NCBI GenBank assembly: GCA_964249735.1
Contig: CAXUDP010000006.1
Coordinates: 4,059 to 68,058 of the forward strand
Source: Lichenicola sp964249735
Lineage (GTDB): Bacteria > Pseudomonadota > Alphaproteobacteria > Acetobacterales > Acetobacteraceae
Direction of reading: 5' to 3'
DNA: 64,000 nucleotides
Positions 29,688 through 40,118 of the stretch are shown piece after piece. The position numbers were made by a program, and so were the translations under genes. The notes beneath the pieces are model-generated. The model saw only the letters and a program-made list of their open reading frames with translations, ran no database searches and was not told the origin of the DNA. How positions within the stretch are numbered: the stretch's first letter is position 1; the number at the start of each line of letters is the position of its first letter.

Positions 29688-29791
29688 GTCGTTGCAACGC
29701 CGAGCGTGAACACGAGTGGGAGGTGGCCTGCATCATGGTTGTTCAACGCGCCGGAGCTAATGCTTTGAACTGACAACCCATCCCAGGACAT

Positions 29792-30148
29792 CTAGCTGGC
29801 CGCTTCTTCAATCACGGGATGAGCGCTCCAGTCGCAGTCGCCGTAGGTAGAGCAATAGTCGCCGTCTGGCGGGATCGTAATGTCACAGTGACCACGAACA
29901 TTTTTCGAGGCGCAGACAGGACAGGTTGGCTTTGCCGTCTGGCTGCTGCGTGAAATGATGTTGAGGAACTGCCGAGTCACAGTGTCAGCGGCTTCCGTCG
30001 CAACCGAGATGGCTTCTCCATTGGCATCACGCGCGTGGGTGAGCCAATTTACCAGTTGCCAAGCCGTCTCTGACGTCGCCTCGAGATAGCTCTGTAACTC
30101 TTTACTACATGCGCCGAAACACAGCTGGTTGAGAAGTGCTACAGACAA
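29792..30148 (-). CDS. Orphan zinc-ribbon-like hypothetical protein in a low-GC patch
   Basis: I do not recognise this 118-residue frame. It has a helical N-terminal half (QSYLEATSETAWQLVNWLTH) and a Cys-rich end, CPVC (about 75-78) followed by C at about 87, 98 and 104, compatible with a zinc ribbon. The only in-frame start is TTG at 30148, reached after a TGA 39 bases upstream, and there is no clear ribosome site. Base composition is visibly near 50% GC, against about 70% around it. It may be a transferred gene, a remnant missing its 5' end, or chance. It lies between the T6SS and katG. Confidence 0.45.
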   Translation of the reverse strand: MSVALLNQLCFGACSKELQSYLEATSETAWQLVNWLTHARDANGEAISVATEAADTVTRQFLNIISRSSQTAKPTCPVCASKNVRGHCDITIPPDGDYCSTYGDCDWSAHPVIEEAAS

Positions 30149-30154
30149 ACTCTC

Positions 30155-30177
30155 GTTCTCAGTTCGAGAACTCGAAC
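30155..30177. repeat. Nested inverted repeats upstream of the orphan ORF
   Basis: Two overlapping perfect dyads occur here: GTTCTC-N5-GAGAAC (30155-30160 and 30166-30171) and GTTCGAG-AA-CTCGAAC (30162-30168 and 30171-30177). They sit 7-29 bases upstream of the possible TTG start at 30148. They could be an operator, alternative hairpins or a boundary scar. Confidence 0.45.
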
Positions 30178-30439
30178 AGGCTCAGGGCAAAACCCGTTGC
30201 CTCTGCTTGAAGTGGCAAGGCCCTTCACCACTCACTGCGCTCCTCGGGCGACTGCGCCGACCTTCCGAGAAGAGCTGAGGGCCGGCCTATGCGGACGCCC
30301 TACCTGCGAGCGGACCTTTCACTTCCGGTCAGATCTCACAGAAAACTCCTACTCAACAACAAGCCTCTGGAAGAAGCGGCGTCCCTTCCGAGGACGCCGC
30401 TCCATGCCGCCGACAGCCCGATGAAGAACTCGGTTCGAT
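30178..30439 (+). other. AT-richer stretch between the orphan ORF and katG, no gene supported
   Basis: The one open frame here (75 codons from 30197) has no ribosome site and a composition unlike neighbouring genes, so I do not call it. The only recognisable element is the katG terminator hairpin, listed separately. Confidence 0.5.
30376..30400 (-). terminator. Rho-independent-type terminator for katG
   Basis: A 9-bp perfect stem GCGGCGTCC/GGACGCCGC (30376-30384 and 30392-30400) encloses a 7-base loop, 40 bases beyond the katG stop on the minus strand. The following minus-strand bases TTCTTCC form a weak T tract. Confidence 0.65.
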
Positions 30440-32677
<2,238 letters not shown>

Positions 32678-32748
32678 CGTGTTCTCCTGATCTTCGACTG
32701 CAAACGCAGCACGGCGCGTCGCAGGGTCACCCCCGCCGTCACGACCCG

Positions 32749-32814
32749 AGGATAAGAGATCGCCCTTCCGGGCGGAAGCCGGACAGCCGATAACGGGCTA
32801 TAGTTCGCTTCTAT
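32749..32814 (-). promoter_or_regulatory. katG promoter region with OxyR-like half site
   Basis: ATAG-N7-CTAT, the OxyR half-site pattern, occurs at 32800-32814. On the minus strand a possible -10 TATCCT lies at 32754-32749. A full OxyR tetramer site would extend to about 32778, next to the -35 position, the geometry of an OxyR-activated promoter, but the second half (TATC then CGGC) matches poorly. No oxyR gene is in the window. Confidence 0.5.
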
Positions 32815-32861
32815 CGCAGCCATCGGACCTGCCTAAGGCGCGTCGCCGACCCGCATCGACC

Positions 32862-35084
32862 TCAGGACGACGCGGAGGACGCGCGTTCGCACCAGCCACG
32901 CCACATCGTGCGGTAGGCCGCTTCCAGCCCGCGTGTGAACGACCGGCCGTCGCACAAGGCCGACGCCGCCATGCGGTTGCGCAAGGAGTGCCGGATGCGG
33001 CCGAGCTCCTGCGGGTCGGACAGGAGGGACAGCGCGGTCGACACGTACTCCTCCGGCGTGCGCGCCACCCAGCCAGCGGTCCCGATCGCGTGGAGGAACC
33101 CGGCCGTCTGCCGCGACTGCGGCGCGGGTCCTGGCAGCGTCACCACCGGAACGCCCATCCACAACGCGTCGCAGCTGGTCAGGCCGCCGGAGAACGGGAA
33201 CGGGTCCAGGGCGACGTCGACGTCGCCGTACTCCTCCAGCATCGCCCGGTGCGGCGACTCGCCGCGAAGCACCAGCCGCTCCGCACCGATGCCGTGCCCG
33301 GCGAACTGTGCCGCCAGGCTCCGGCGCATGCCCTCGTCGACCAACGACCGCCACTTCAGCAGCAGGCGCGACCCGGGGGCCGCGTGCAGCAGCGCCGCCC
33401 ATAGGCGCACCACATCCGGCCCGACCTTGGCGAGGTTGTTGAAGCTGCCGAAGGTGGGCGGCCGGCCGCGCGTGCAGGGCGGCGTCGCCGGCACCGGCGC
33501 GTCGTCGATCGGCGCGAAGCAGAACCGCGAGCCGGGCAGCCGGACCACCCGCTCGCTGTAGCCGTCCTCCTCGCCGGGCAGGATGGTGGCCGCGTCCGAC
33601 AGGATGACGTCCATGCCGGACAGCCCGGTGGTTTCCCAGTAGCCGAGCCAGCTCGCCTGCAGCGGCGCCGCCCTGCGGGCGAACAGCGTCAGGCGGTTGC
33701 CCGCGGTGTGCCCGGACAGGTCCACCAGGATGTCGATCCCGTCCGCCTCGATCATCTCCGCGGCCGCCTGGTCCGGCAGCCCGACCAGGCTGCGCCAGCG
33801 GTCCGACGTCCGGCGCAGCTCCTCCGCGACGCTGCCCGAATGCGGCGCGGTGCTGTAGCAGGTCACCTCGACGACCGCGCGGTCGTGGCAGCGCAGCACC
33901 GGCCTCAGGAAATACCCGACCGGATGCGGGCCGAGATCGCCCGACACGTAGCCGATCCGCAGCCGACGCTCCGGGTCCGCAACGTTGCCGAACGATGCAG
34001 ACCGACGAGGCCGCTCCACCAGCGCGGCATGACGCCGTGCCGCCGCCGGGGCATCCGCTCCCGAACCGCGGTAGTGCAGGGTCATCAGCAGGTTCGAGCG
34101 GGCGTCGGCGAACTCCGGATCGAGGGCGATCGCCGTCTCGTACGCGGCGACGGCGTCCTCGAACCGCCCTGCGTCCTTCAACAGGTTGCCGAGGTTGGAG
34201 TGCGCCCCGGCGAAGCCCGGCCTGAGCCGGATGGCAGCCTCCTGCGCCGCGATCGCTTCCCCGAGTTGCCCGACCGCGCCGAGCACGTTGCCGAGGTTGG
34301 CATGGGCCTCGGCGTAGTCCGGCCGGGCCAGGATGGCGGCACGGTAGGCGTCGGCCGCGTCCTCCTTCCGTCCCGCAGCCGACAGCGCGTTGCCGAGGTT
34401 GCACTGCGCCTCGACGAAGCCGGGCCGCAGGCGCAGCACCACATGGTAGGCGGCGACCGCCTCGTCGGACCGTCCCGAAGCGGCCAGCAGGTTGGCCAGG
34501 TTGTAGCGCGTCCCGACCGGATCCGCGCCCAGACGGATCGCGGCCTCGAGGGCGGCGACGGCGTCCTCGAACCGGCCCAGCTCCTTCAGCGCCACCCCGA
34601 GATTGGCGTGCGCGTCGGCAAAGCCGGACGCGACGTCGATCGCTTCCCTGTAGGCGGCGACCGCCTGCGCCGGCCGACCGGCCGCCCGCAACGCGTTGCC
34701 GAGGCCGAGACGGGCCGGGGCGTGGTCGGGCCTGAGCCGGATCGCCGCGGTGAAGGCAATGATCGCCGGGCCGGGCTGCCCGAGGGCGGCCAGCACGTTG
34801 CCCAGGTTGAGGTGATACGGCGGCCTGTCCGGGTCGATCCGGATCGCCCGCTCGATCAGCTCCCGGGCGCGGTCGTGCCGTCCCGCCTCGAAGGCCAGCA
34901 GGCCCAGCAGATGCAGCGCGTCGGCATGGCGCGGCTCGAGCGTCAGCACACGGCGATAGGACGCCTCTGCCTGCTCCGCCTCGCCCGCCTGATGATGCCG
35001 GACCGCCTGCCCGAACAGCTCCAGGCCGAGCGCGGCCGCGGCCGGCCCGACGCTGCCCTGCGCGCGGCGCTGCCTACGGTTCAT
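32862..35084 (-). CDS. TPR protein with SPINDLY/O-GlcNAc-transferase-type glycosyltransferase domain
   Basis: 740 residues. About nine or ten TPR repeats (residues about 20-345) precede a GT41-type catalytic region (about 360-735) with GYVSGDLGPHPVGYFLRPV (the His of DxxxHP is the usual catalytic-site residue), FGSFNNLAKV and the hallmark VDVALDPFPFSGGLTSCDAL followed by WMGVPVVTLPG. It probably transfers a sugar from a nucleotide donor to protein Ser/Thr; substrate unknown. MNRRQRRAQ at 35084 is taken as the start, a common N-terminus of such proteins; an ATG at 35111 is the alternative. It lies 31 bases downstream of tetR on the same strand. Confidence 0.9.
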   Translation of the reverse strand: MNRRQRRAQGSVGPAAAALGLELFGQAVRHHQAGEAEQAEASYRRVLTLEPRHADALHLLGLLAFEAGRHDRARELIERAIRIDPDRPPYHLNLGNVLAALGQPGPAIIAFTAAIRLRPDHAPARLGLGNALRAAGRPAQAVAAYREAIDVASGFADAHANLGVALKELGRFEDAVAALEAAIRLGADPVGTRYNLANLLAASGRSDEAVAAYHVVLRLRPGFVEAQCNLGNALSAAGRKEDAADAYRAAILARPDYAEAHANLGNVLGAVGQLGEAIAAQEAAIRLRPGFAGAHSNLGNLLKDAGRFEDAVAAYETAIALDPEFADARSNLLMTLHYRGSGADAPAAARRHAALVERPRRSASFGNVADPERRLRIGYVSGDLGPHPVGYFLRPVLRCHDRAVVEVTCYSTAPHSGSVAEELRRTSDRWRSLVGLPDQAAAEMIEADGIDILVDLSGHTAGNRLTLFARRAAPLQASWLGYWETTGLSGMDVILSDAATILPGEEDGYSERVVRLPGSRFCFAPIDDAPVPATPPCTRGRPPTFGSFNNLAKVGPDVVRLWAALLHAAPGSRLLLKWRSLVDEGMRRSLAAQFAGHGIGAERLVLRGESPHRAMLEEYGDVDVALDPFPFSGGLTSCDALWMGVPVVTLPGPAPQSRQTAGFLHAIGTAGWVARTPEEYVSTALSLLSDPQELGRIRHSLRNRMAASALCDGRSFTRGLEAAYRTMWRGWCERASSASS
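34084..34929 (-). repeat. Degenerate 102-base tandem repeats encoding TPR units
   Basis: About eight consecutive 34-codon units inside the glycosyltransferase gene share nucleotide patterns such as the reverse complement of AACCTCGGCAACGT. They encode AHANLGN/AHSNLGN-type TPR helices. Such arrays can expand or shrink by recombination. Confidence 0.8.
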
Positions 35085-35115
35085 CCATCCGCTCTGCGGG
35101 AGCACGGACATGCCG

Positions 35116-35712
35116 TCACGGCCGGACGCCGAGCATGGCGGTCGCCACCCGGCGGGTGATGGCGTCGTCCGCCGCGTCGAGCCGCGGGCGGATCTCGCCG
35201 TCCAGGAACAGCAGGGCGAGGCCGTGCACCAGCGACCAGCAGCCGATCGTGCGCGCCTCCCGGTCACCCCCGGCCGGCGTTTCCGCCGCCACCCGGTCCG
35301 ACAGCACGGCGTAGGTCGCGGATGCGACGGGCTCCAGCGCCGGGTCCGGCAGGACGTCCGGCATCGCGTCCGGCCGCTTGGCGCCGAACATGAGGCGGAA
35401 CAGCATCGGGTTCGCCAGCGCGTAGCGGACATAGGCGACCGCCTGCGCGACCAGCGCCTCTCCCGGCGCCGCGGACTGGTCGGCGGCACGCAGGGCGTTG
35501 CCCAGGGCACCGAAGCCGTGCGCGGCCACCGCGGCGATCAGCGCGTTCTTGTCCGCGTAATGGCGATACGGCGCCATGGCCGACACGCCGGCGCGACGCG
35601 CCACCTCGCGCAGCGACAGAGCCTCGACGCCGTCCTCGGCCAGGAGTGTCAGCGCCGCCCGAAGCAGCGCCGGGCCAAGCTCGCCGTGATGGTAGCGCCT
35701 CGATGTTGACAC
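35116..35712 (-). CDS. TetR-family transcriptional regulator (WHG-type C-terminus)
   Basis: 198 residues from a GTG at 35712. The N-terminal HTH is clear: RRYHHGELGPALLRAALTLL, then VEALSLREVARRAGVSAMAP and YRHYADKNALIAAVAAHGF (about 5-70). The C-terminal part, with FRLMFGAK and CWSLVHGLALLFLDGEI, fits the TetR_C WHG group. Longer starts up to 35808 would run through its own promoter and operator, so I reject them. Divergent from the EthD gene; the intergenic repeats are the likely binding site, implying control of the divergent pair and of itself. Confidence 0.92.
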   Translation of the reverse strand: MSTSRRYHHGELGPALLRAALTLLAEDGVEALSLREVARRAGVSAMAPYRHYADKNALIAAVAAHGFGALGNALRAADQSAAPGEALVAQAVAYVRYALANPMLFRLMFGAKRPDAMPDVLPDPALEPVASATYAVLSDRVAAETPAGGDREARTIGCWSLVHGLALLFLDGEIRPRLDAADDAITRRVATAMLGVRP

Positions 35713-35734
35713 TGTATGCAAACCCTTTATGTAT
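35706..35734 (+). promoter_or_regulatory. Promoter for the EthD/DUF4188 genes
   Basis: A perfect -35 TTGACA (35706-35711) is followed after 16 or 17 bases by TATGTA or ATGTAT (35728-35734). The spacer and -10 are occupied by the direct repeats described next, so a bound TetR repressor would block polymerase. Confidence 0.5.
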
Positions 35735-35737
35735 GCA
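35713..35737. promoter_or_regulatory. Direct repeats, probable TetR operator
   Basis: TGTATGCA occurs at 35713-35720 and again at 35730-35737, 17 bases apart, in an AT-rich island of an otherwise GC-rich region. The second copy includes the palindrome ATGCAT (35733-35738). The repeats overlap both divergent promoters. Confidence 0.55.
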
Positions 35738-35764
35738 TTGTAAGCAAGCTTCGGGGCCTGTCCA
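35737..35764 (-). promoter_or_regulatory. Promoter for tetR
   Basis: Read on the minus strand: -35 TGGACA (35764-35759), 16-base spacer, -10 TACAAT (35742-35737); each matches five of six consensus bases. The -10 overlaps the second operator-like repeat, consistent with autorepression. The start point would fall about 20 bases before the GTG start. Confidence 0.5.
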
Positions 35765-35791
35765 GCACCCGGCAGCCGCAGGGACAGCACC

Positions 35792-36136
35792 ATGATCAAG
35801 TTCACCATCCTTCTGCGTCGTCACCCGTCGATGAGCCACGAGGCCTTCGTCGACTACCACCGGAACAACCATGCGCCGCTGTTCTGCGCCCTTCCTCAGG
35901 TGCGCGAGCACGTGCGGCGCTACGTGCAGTCGCACACCCGGCCGCTGCCGATGCCTGGCCTGCCGGATGCCGGGTTCGACGGCATCACCGAGATCTGGAC
36001 CGACGACGTGGCCGGCCTCGAAGCGGTGTTCACCTCGGCCGAGTACATGGCGACGATCCGGCCGGACGAGGCCCGGTTCCTCGACCTGCACGCCTGCGCG
36101 TTCCTGCTGTCCACCGAGACGGTGATGATCGGCTGA
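35792..36136 (+). CDS. EthD-domain small protein
   Basis: 114 residues with the EthD/dimeric ferredoxin-like barrel pattern: IKFTILLRRHPSMSHEAFVD and YHRNNHAPL near the N-terminus and a C-terminal strand. EthD proteins are associated with degradation pathways, often beside TetR regulators; the reaction is not known from sequence. AGGGA precedes the ATG. First gene of a two-gene unit under probable TetR control. Confidence 0.85.
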   Translation: MIKFTILLRRHPSMSHEAFVDYHRNNHAPLFCALPQVREHVRRYVQSHTRPLPMPGLPDAGFDGITEIWTDDVAGLEAVFTSAEYMATIRPDEARFLDLHACAFLLSTETVMIG

Positions 36137-36170
36137 ACCAACCGGAACGATCGCAACGAAGGAGATGCGC

Positions 36171-36620
36171 ATGGGCTACGAACGCCGTTCGGTCGACCTG
36201 TCCGGCTACCCGGATCTCGTCGTGATCTATCTCGGCTATCGTGCGAACGGCCTCGCGGGGATGCGCGGCATGCTGCGGATCGGGCGCGGCCTGCGGGAGA
36301 TCCGGACCAACCCTCCGGACGGGCTGCTGTCGCACGAGGACATGTGGTTCGGCGTCCTGCATCCCGGGTTCCGGCAATACTGGCGCGACTTCGACAGCCT
36401 GGAAGCCTATACCCGGGCGTCGCAGCACAGGGGCTGGTGGCGCGACTTCGCGCGCAACCCGGAGGCTGGCGGCATCTGGCACGAGACCTACCGGATCGGC
36501 GGGGGGATGGAGGCGATCTATTCCGGGATGCCGCCGATCGGGTTCGCCAGCTTCGCGCCGGCGCGCGAGCCGCAGGGCTCGTTCATGACCGCCCGGCAAC
36601 GCGTCGCCAGGCCGGCCTGA
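36171..36620 (+). CDS. DUF4188-type protein
   Basis: 149 residues. LSGYPDLVVIYLGYRANGLA, FRQYWRDFDSLEAYTRASQH and IWHETYRIGGGMEAIY match the DUF4188 pattern as I recall it, a family of presumed ferredoxin-fold monooxygenase-like proteins. Start decided by ribosome site: AAGGAG lies six bases before the ATG at 36171 but directly abuts the ATG at 36165. Follows the EthD gene by 34 bases, so co-regulation by TetR is likely. The substrate is unknown. Confidence 0.8.
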   Translation: MGYERRSVDLSGYPDLVVIYLGYRANGLAGMRGMLRIGRGLREIRTNPPDGLLSHEDMWFGVLHPGFRQYWRDFDSLEAYTRASQHRGWWRDFARNPEAGGIWHETYRIGGGMEAIYSGMPPIGFASFAPAREPQGSFMTARQRVARPA

Positions 36621-36629
36621 CCGTCAGGC
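36615..36629. terminator. Hairpin containing both convergent stop codons
   Basis: GCCTGA-CCG-TCAGGC forms a 6-bp stem in which the TGA of the DUF4188 gene and the TGA of the ABC permease gene (TCA on plus) lie in opposite arms. No T tract, so termination is only possible. Confidence 0.3.
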
Positions 36630-37631
36630 GCTGCCGCGTGCCGCGAGCCGGGCGCGGTAGGAGTCCAGGATCACCGCGCCGATGATCACGCCGCCGGTGA
36701 TGATCTGCCGCACGAAATCGGTCACCCCCATCAGGATCAGGCCGTTGGCGAGCACGCCGATGATCGCGGCACCCAGCAGGGTGCCGACCAGCGAGCCGCG
36801 TCCGCCGGACAGGCTGGTGCCGCCGATGATCACCGCCGCGATGGCATTGAGCTCGAAGCCGATGCCCAGGATCGGGTTGGCGATGGTCAGGCGCGTCATG
36901 TACACCAGGGCGGCGATGCCGACGCACAAGCCCGTCACGGTGAAGGCGAGCACCTTGAACACGAGCGGCCGATGGCCGGACAGGCGCACCGCCTCTTCGT
37001 TGTTGCCGATCGCATAGATCATCCGCCCGAACACGGTGCGCGTCAGCACCACCCAGCCGGCCGCCAGCAGCAGCAGCGCCAGCACGAACATCACCGGCAC
37101 GCCGAGCACGCTCGCGGTGCCGAACACGGTGAAGCTGTCGGGAAAGTCGTAGATCGTGCGCGCGTTGGTCACCTCCAGCGCCGCCCCACGCGCCACGTTG
37201 AGCATGCCCAGCGTGACGATGAAGCTCGGCACCCGCCAGAACGACGACACGAACCCGTTCAGCGCGCCGCACGCCATGCCGACCGCGAGGCTGGCCCCGA
37301 TCCCGAGCCCGATCGCCACCGGGTCGGACAGGCTGTCCAGCTTCAGCACGGTGCCCGCGACCACCGCGCACAGCGCCATCACCGCACCCACCGACAGGTC
37401 GATGCCGCCGATCAGGATCGCGAAGGTCATGCCGGTGGCGAGGATCAGGTTGATGGTGATCTGGGTCAGGATGTTCGCCACGTTCTCGTGCGTGGTGAAG
37501 TCCGGCGCGACAACGGCGAAGAACACCACCATCGCCAGCAGTGCCAGGCCGATCCCGGCCTCGCGCAGCGCCCGGCGGGCGAGGCTGCCGCCGCCGGAAA
37601 CGGGTGCGGCGGAAGCGTTGGTGACTGACAT
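36624..37631 (-). CDS. Sugar-type ABC transporter permease (RbsC-like)
   Basis: 335 residues, about 8-10 TM helices. NLILATGMTFAILIGGIDLS (about 60-79) and AVIIGGTSLSGGRGSLVGTL (about 265-284) are hallmarks of the RbsC/XylH permease family. Third gene of a binding protein - ATPase - permease operon reading leftward; 11 bases after the ATPase gene. The sugar cannot be told from sequence. Confidence 0.95.
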   Translation of the reverse strand: MSVTNASAAPVSGGGSLARRALREAGIGLALLAMVVFFAVVAPDFTTHENVANILTQITINLILATGMTFAILIGGIDLSVGAVMALCAVVAGTVLKLDSLSDPVAIGLGIGASLAVGMACGALNGFVSSFWRVPSFIVTLGMLNVARGAALEVTNARTIYDFPDSFTVFGTASVLGVPVMFVLALLLLAAGWVVLTRTVFGRMIYAIGNNEEAVRLSGHRPLVFKVLAFTVTGLCVGIAALVYMTRLTIANPILGIGFELNAIAAVIIGGTSLSGGRGSLVGTLLGAAIIGVLANGLILMGVTDFVRQIITGGVIIGAVILDSYRARLAARGSA

Positions 37632-37642
37632 GGCGCGCGCCC

Positions 37643-39160
37643 TCAGGCCGTCTGCATGAACTGGCTATAGGCGAGGGACAGGATGCGCTCCTCGCTGAAT
37701 TCCGGCCTCGCCACCTCGCCGGCGAGCCGCCCGCGCGACAACACCAGGATGCGGTCGCACAGGTGCATCAGCTCGGGCAGCTCCGACGACACGACCAGGA
37801 TCGCGCGCCCGTCGGCGGCGAGCCGGCCGAGCAGGGCGTAGATTTCCGCCTTCGCGCCGACGTCGATGCCGCGCGTCGGCTCGTCGAGCATCAGCACCGG
37901 CGCCTCGTCGCCGAACAGCCACTTCGCCAGCACCACCTTCTGCTGGTTGCCGCCGGACAGCTCCACCACTGGCTGTTCCGGCCCGCTCAGCCGGATCGCC
38001 AGCTCCGCGGTCATCCGCACCGTGGCCTCGCGTTCGGCGCCGCGACGAACGAAGCCGGCGCGCGTGACCCGGCGCAGGCGGGCCAGCGTGGTGTTCACCC
38101 GCGCCGCCATCGGCAGCACCAGGCCTTCCTCCTTGCGGTTCTCGGTCACCAGGCAGATGCCGGCACGCACCGCGTCGCGCGGCGAGCGGATCGCGACCGG
38201 CCGGCCCTCGCGCAGGATGCGGCCACCCTCGATCGGATCGGCGCCGAAGATCGCCCGCACCAGCTCGGTCCGCCCGGCGCCGACCAGCCCCGCCAGGCCC
38301 AGGATCTCGCCGTGCCGCAGGCCGAACCCGATGCCCGGACCGGGCGGCGCCCCCGCAGGGCGCAGGCTCTCCACCCGCAGCGCTTCCTGCCCCAGCGGCG
38401 CCCCGGCCAGCGGCGCCTGTGCCGCCAGGGTGCGGCCGATCATGTGCCGGACCAGGGAGGCGGGATCGGTGTCGGCCGTCGCCGAGGTGTCCACCTTGCG
38501 GCCGTTGCGCAGCACCGTCACCCGGTCGCAAAGCGAGAAGATCTCGGCCAGGTGGTGCGACACGTAGATCAGGGTCAGGCCGTCCCGCTTGAGCAGCCCG
38601 ATCTGCTCGAACAGCCGACCGGCCTCGCGCGGGGTGAGGGTGGCGGTGGGCTCGTCCAGCACCAGCACCCGGCCGCGGCTCGACAGCGCCCGGGCGATCT
38701 CCACCAGCTGCATCTGCGCGATGCCGAGCCGCTCCACCGGGTCGCGCGGCGACACCTCGGCCAGGCCCACGCGGGCCAGCAGCGCTTCCGCCTCCGCCTC
38801 CATCGCGCGCCGGTCGACGAAACCGAGCCGCCGGCGCGGCAGCCGCTCGAACAAGAGGTTCTCCGCCACGCTCAGCGCCGGCAGCAGGTTGAACTCCTGG
38901 TGCACCACGCGGATGCCGGCACGGATCGCATCCAGCGGCGACTGCGGCGCGTAGGGGATGCCCGCCAGCGCCATGCGGCCCGCATCCGGACGGTGGATGC
39001 CGGCCAGCAGCCGGATCAGGCTGGACTTGCCAGCGCCGTTCTCGCCGGCCAGCGCGTGCATCTCGCCGTCGGCGAAGTCGAGGTCGACGCCGTCCAGCGC
39101 GACCACGCCAGGAAACCGCTTGGTCAGCCCCTGGAGGCGCAGGATCGGCTCCGCCGCCAT
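37643..39160 (-). CDS. Sugar-type ABC transporter ATPase, two NBDs (RbsA/MglA-like)
   Basis: 505 residues with tandem nucleotide-binding domains. The first is canonical: Walker A GENGAGKSS (about 39-47) and LVLDEPTATLT (about 166-176). The second has LVGAGRTELV in place of Walker A and the signature ELSGGNQQKVVLAKWL with LMLDEPTRGIDVGAK, as usual for RbsA-type proteins where one site is degenerate. Powers import with the adjacent permease and binding protein. Confidence 0.95.
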   Translation of the reverse strand: MAAEPILRLQGLTKRFPGVVALDGVDLDFADGEMHALAGENGAGKSSLIRLLAGIHRPDAGRMALAGIPYAPQSPLDAIRAGIRVVHQEFNLLPALSVAENLLFERLPRRRLGFVDRRAMEAEAEALLARVGLAEVSPRDPVERLGIAQMQLVEIARALSSRGRVLVLDEPTATLTPREAGRLFEQIGLLKRDGLTLIYVSHHLAEIFSLCDRVTVLRNGRKVDTSATADTDPASLVRHMIGRTLAAQAPLAGAPLGQEALRVESLRPAGAPPGPGIGFGLRHGEILGLAGLVGAGRTELVRAIFGADPIEGGRILREGRPVAIRSPRDAVRAGICLVTENRKEEGLVLPMAARVNTTLARLRRVTRAGFVRRGAEREATVRMTAELAIRLSGPEQPVVELSGGNQQKVVLAKWLFGDEAPVLMLDEPTRGIDVGAKAEIYALLGRLAADGRAILVVSSELPELMHLCDRILVLSRGRLAGEVARPEFSEERILSLAYSQFMQTA

Positions 39161-39188
39161 TTGCGGTTTTCTCCGGCGCCCCCGGTGG

Positions 39189-40118
39189 CTAGGCGGTGAC
39201 CAGCTTGAGCGGCGTCCTGATCCAGCCGGTCAAGGTCTGGCCCGCGATCTCCTTCATGGCGTTGTCGATGCCGTCGCCGGCGAGCTGCGCGCCGAACTGG
39301 TCCACCGTCGCCAGCACCTTGCCGTCCTTGAGCAGCGGCTGGATCGCCGGGATGTTGTCGAAGCTGACCACCTTGATCTGGCCCGACCGTCCGGCGGCGT
39401 CGATCGCCTTGACCACGCCGAGCGTCATGGAGTCGTTGGCCGACATCACGCCCTGGATATCGTGATGCGCGGTGAGCATGTTCGAGAACACCGTGTTGGC
39501 CTCCTCGGTCTCCCAGTGCGCGGTGCGGCTGTCGAGCAGGGTGAGGCTGCCGGCCGAGATCGCGTCGGTGAAGCCCAGCTTGCGCTGCACCCCGTTCTCC
39601 GCTCCCGGGTTGCCCTCGATGATCACCACCTTGCCGCCGCGCCCGAGCGCCTTGGCCAGCACGTCGCCGGACATGCGGGCGCCGGCGCGGTTGTCCGGGC
39701 CCACAAACACGATGTCGACGCCGTGCTTCTTCATCGCCGCCGGGTCGAACGCCACGTCGATGTTGACCACCTTAATGCCGGCGTGGATCGCCCGGATCAC
39801 CGGCGACAGCAGCGCCCGGCTATCGGCGGGGGCGATGACGATGGCGTCGACCTTGCGCGTCACCAGGTTCTCGACCGCAGCGATCTGCCCGTCGATGTCG
39901 GTCTCGGACTGGATGCCGAGCGGGATCAGCGTCAGGTCGCCGCGCTGCTGCACGTGGCGCACGGCGCCTTCCTGCATGTCCTTGAAGAACTCGTTGGCCA
40001 GCGACTTCATCACCAGCCCGACCACCGGCTTGCGGCCGGTCTGGGCCCGGGCGAGGCCGGGTGCGGCTGCGAGCGTGCCGGCGGCAGCGCACGCCGCCAG
40101 GAATGAGCGACGATCCAT
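39189..40118 (-). CDS. Periplasmic sugar-binding protein of the ABC transporter (RbsB-like)
   Basis: 309 residues. The N-terminus MDRRSFLAACAAAGTLAAAP is a Tat-like signal (RRSFL) ending near GLARA (25). PVVGLVMKSLANEFFKDMQ, AIVIAPADSRALLSPVI and VFVGPDNRAGARMSG match the periplasmic-binding-protein type 1 fold. Leads the three-gene importer operon; order binding protein, ATPase, permease. Confidence 0.93.
   Translation of the reverse strand: MDRRSFLAACAAAGTLAAAPGLARAQTGRKPVVGLVMKSLANEFFKDMQEGAVRHVQQRGDLTLIPLGIQSETDIDGQIAAVENLVTRKVDAIVIAPADSRALLSPVIRAIHAGIKVVNIDVAFDPAAMKKHGVDIVFVGPDNRAGARMSGDVLAKALGRGGKVVIIEGNPGAENGVQRKLGFTDAISAGSLTLLDSRTAHWETEEANTVFSNMLTAHHDIQGVMSANDSMTLGVVKAIDAAGRSGQIKVVSFDNIPAIQPLLKDGKVLATVDQFGAQLAGDGIDNAMKEIAGQTLTGWIRTPLKLVTA

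Noticed and set aside
30197..30424. 75-codon frame between the orphan ORF and katG
   Set aside because: No ribosome site, unusual composition, and it runs through the katG terminator hairpin.
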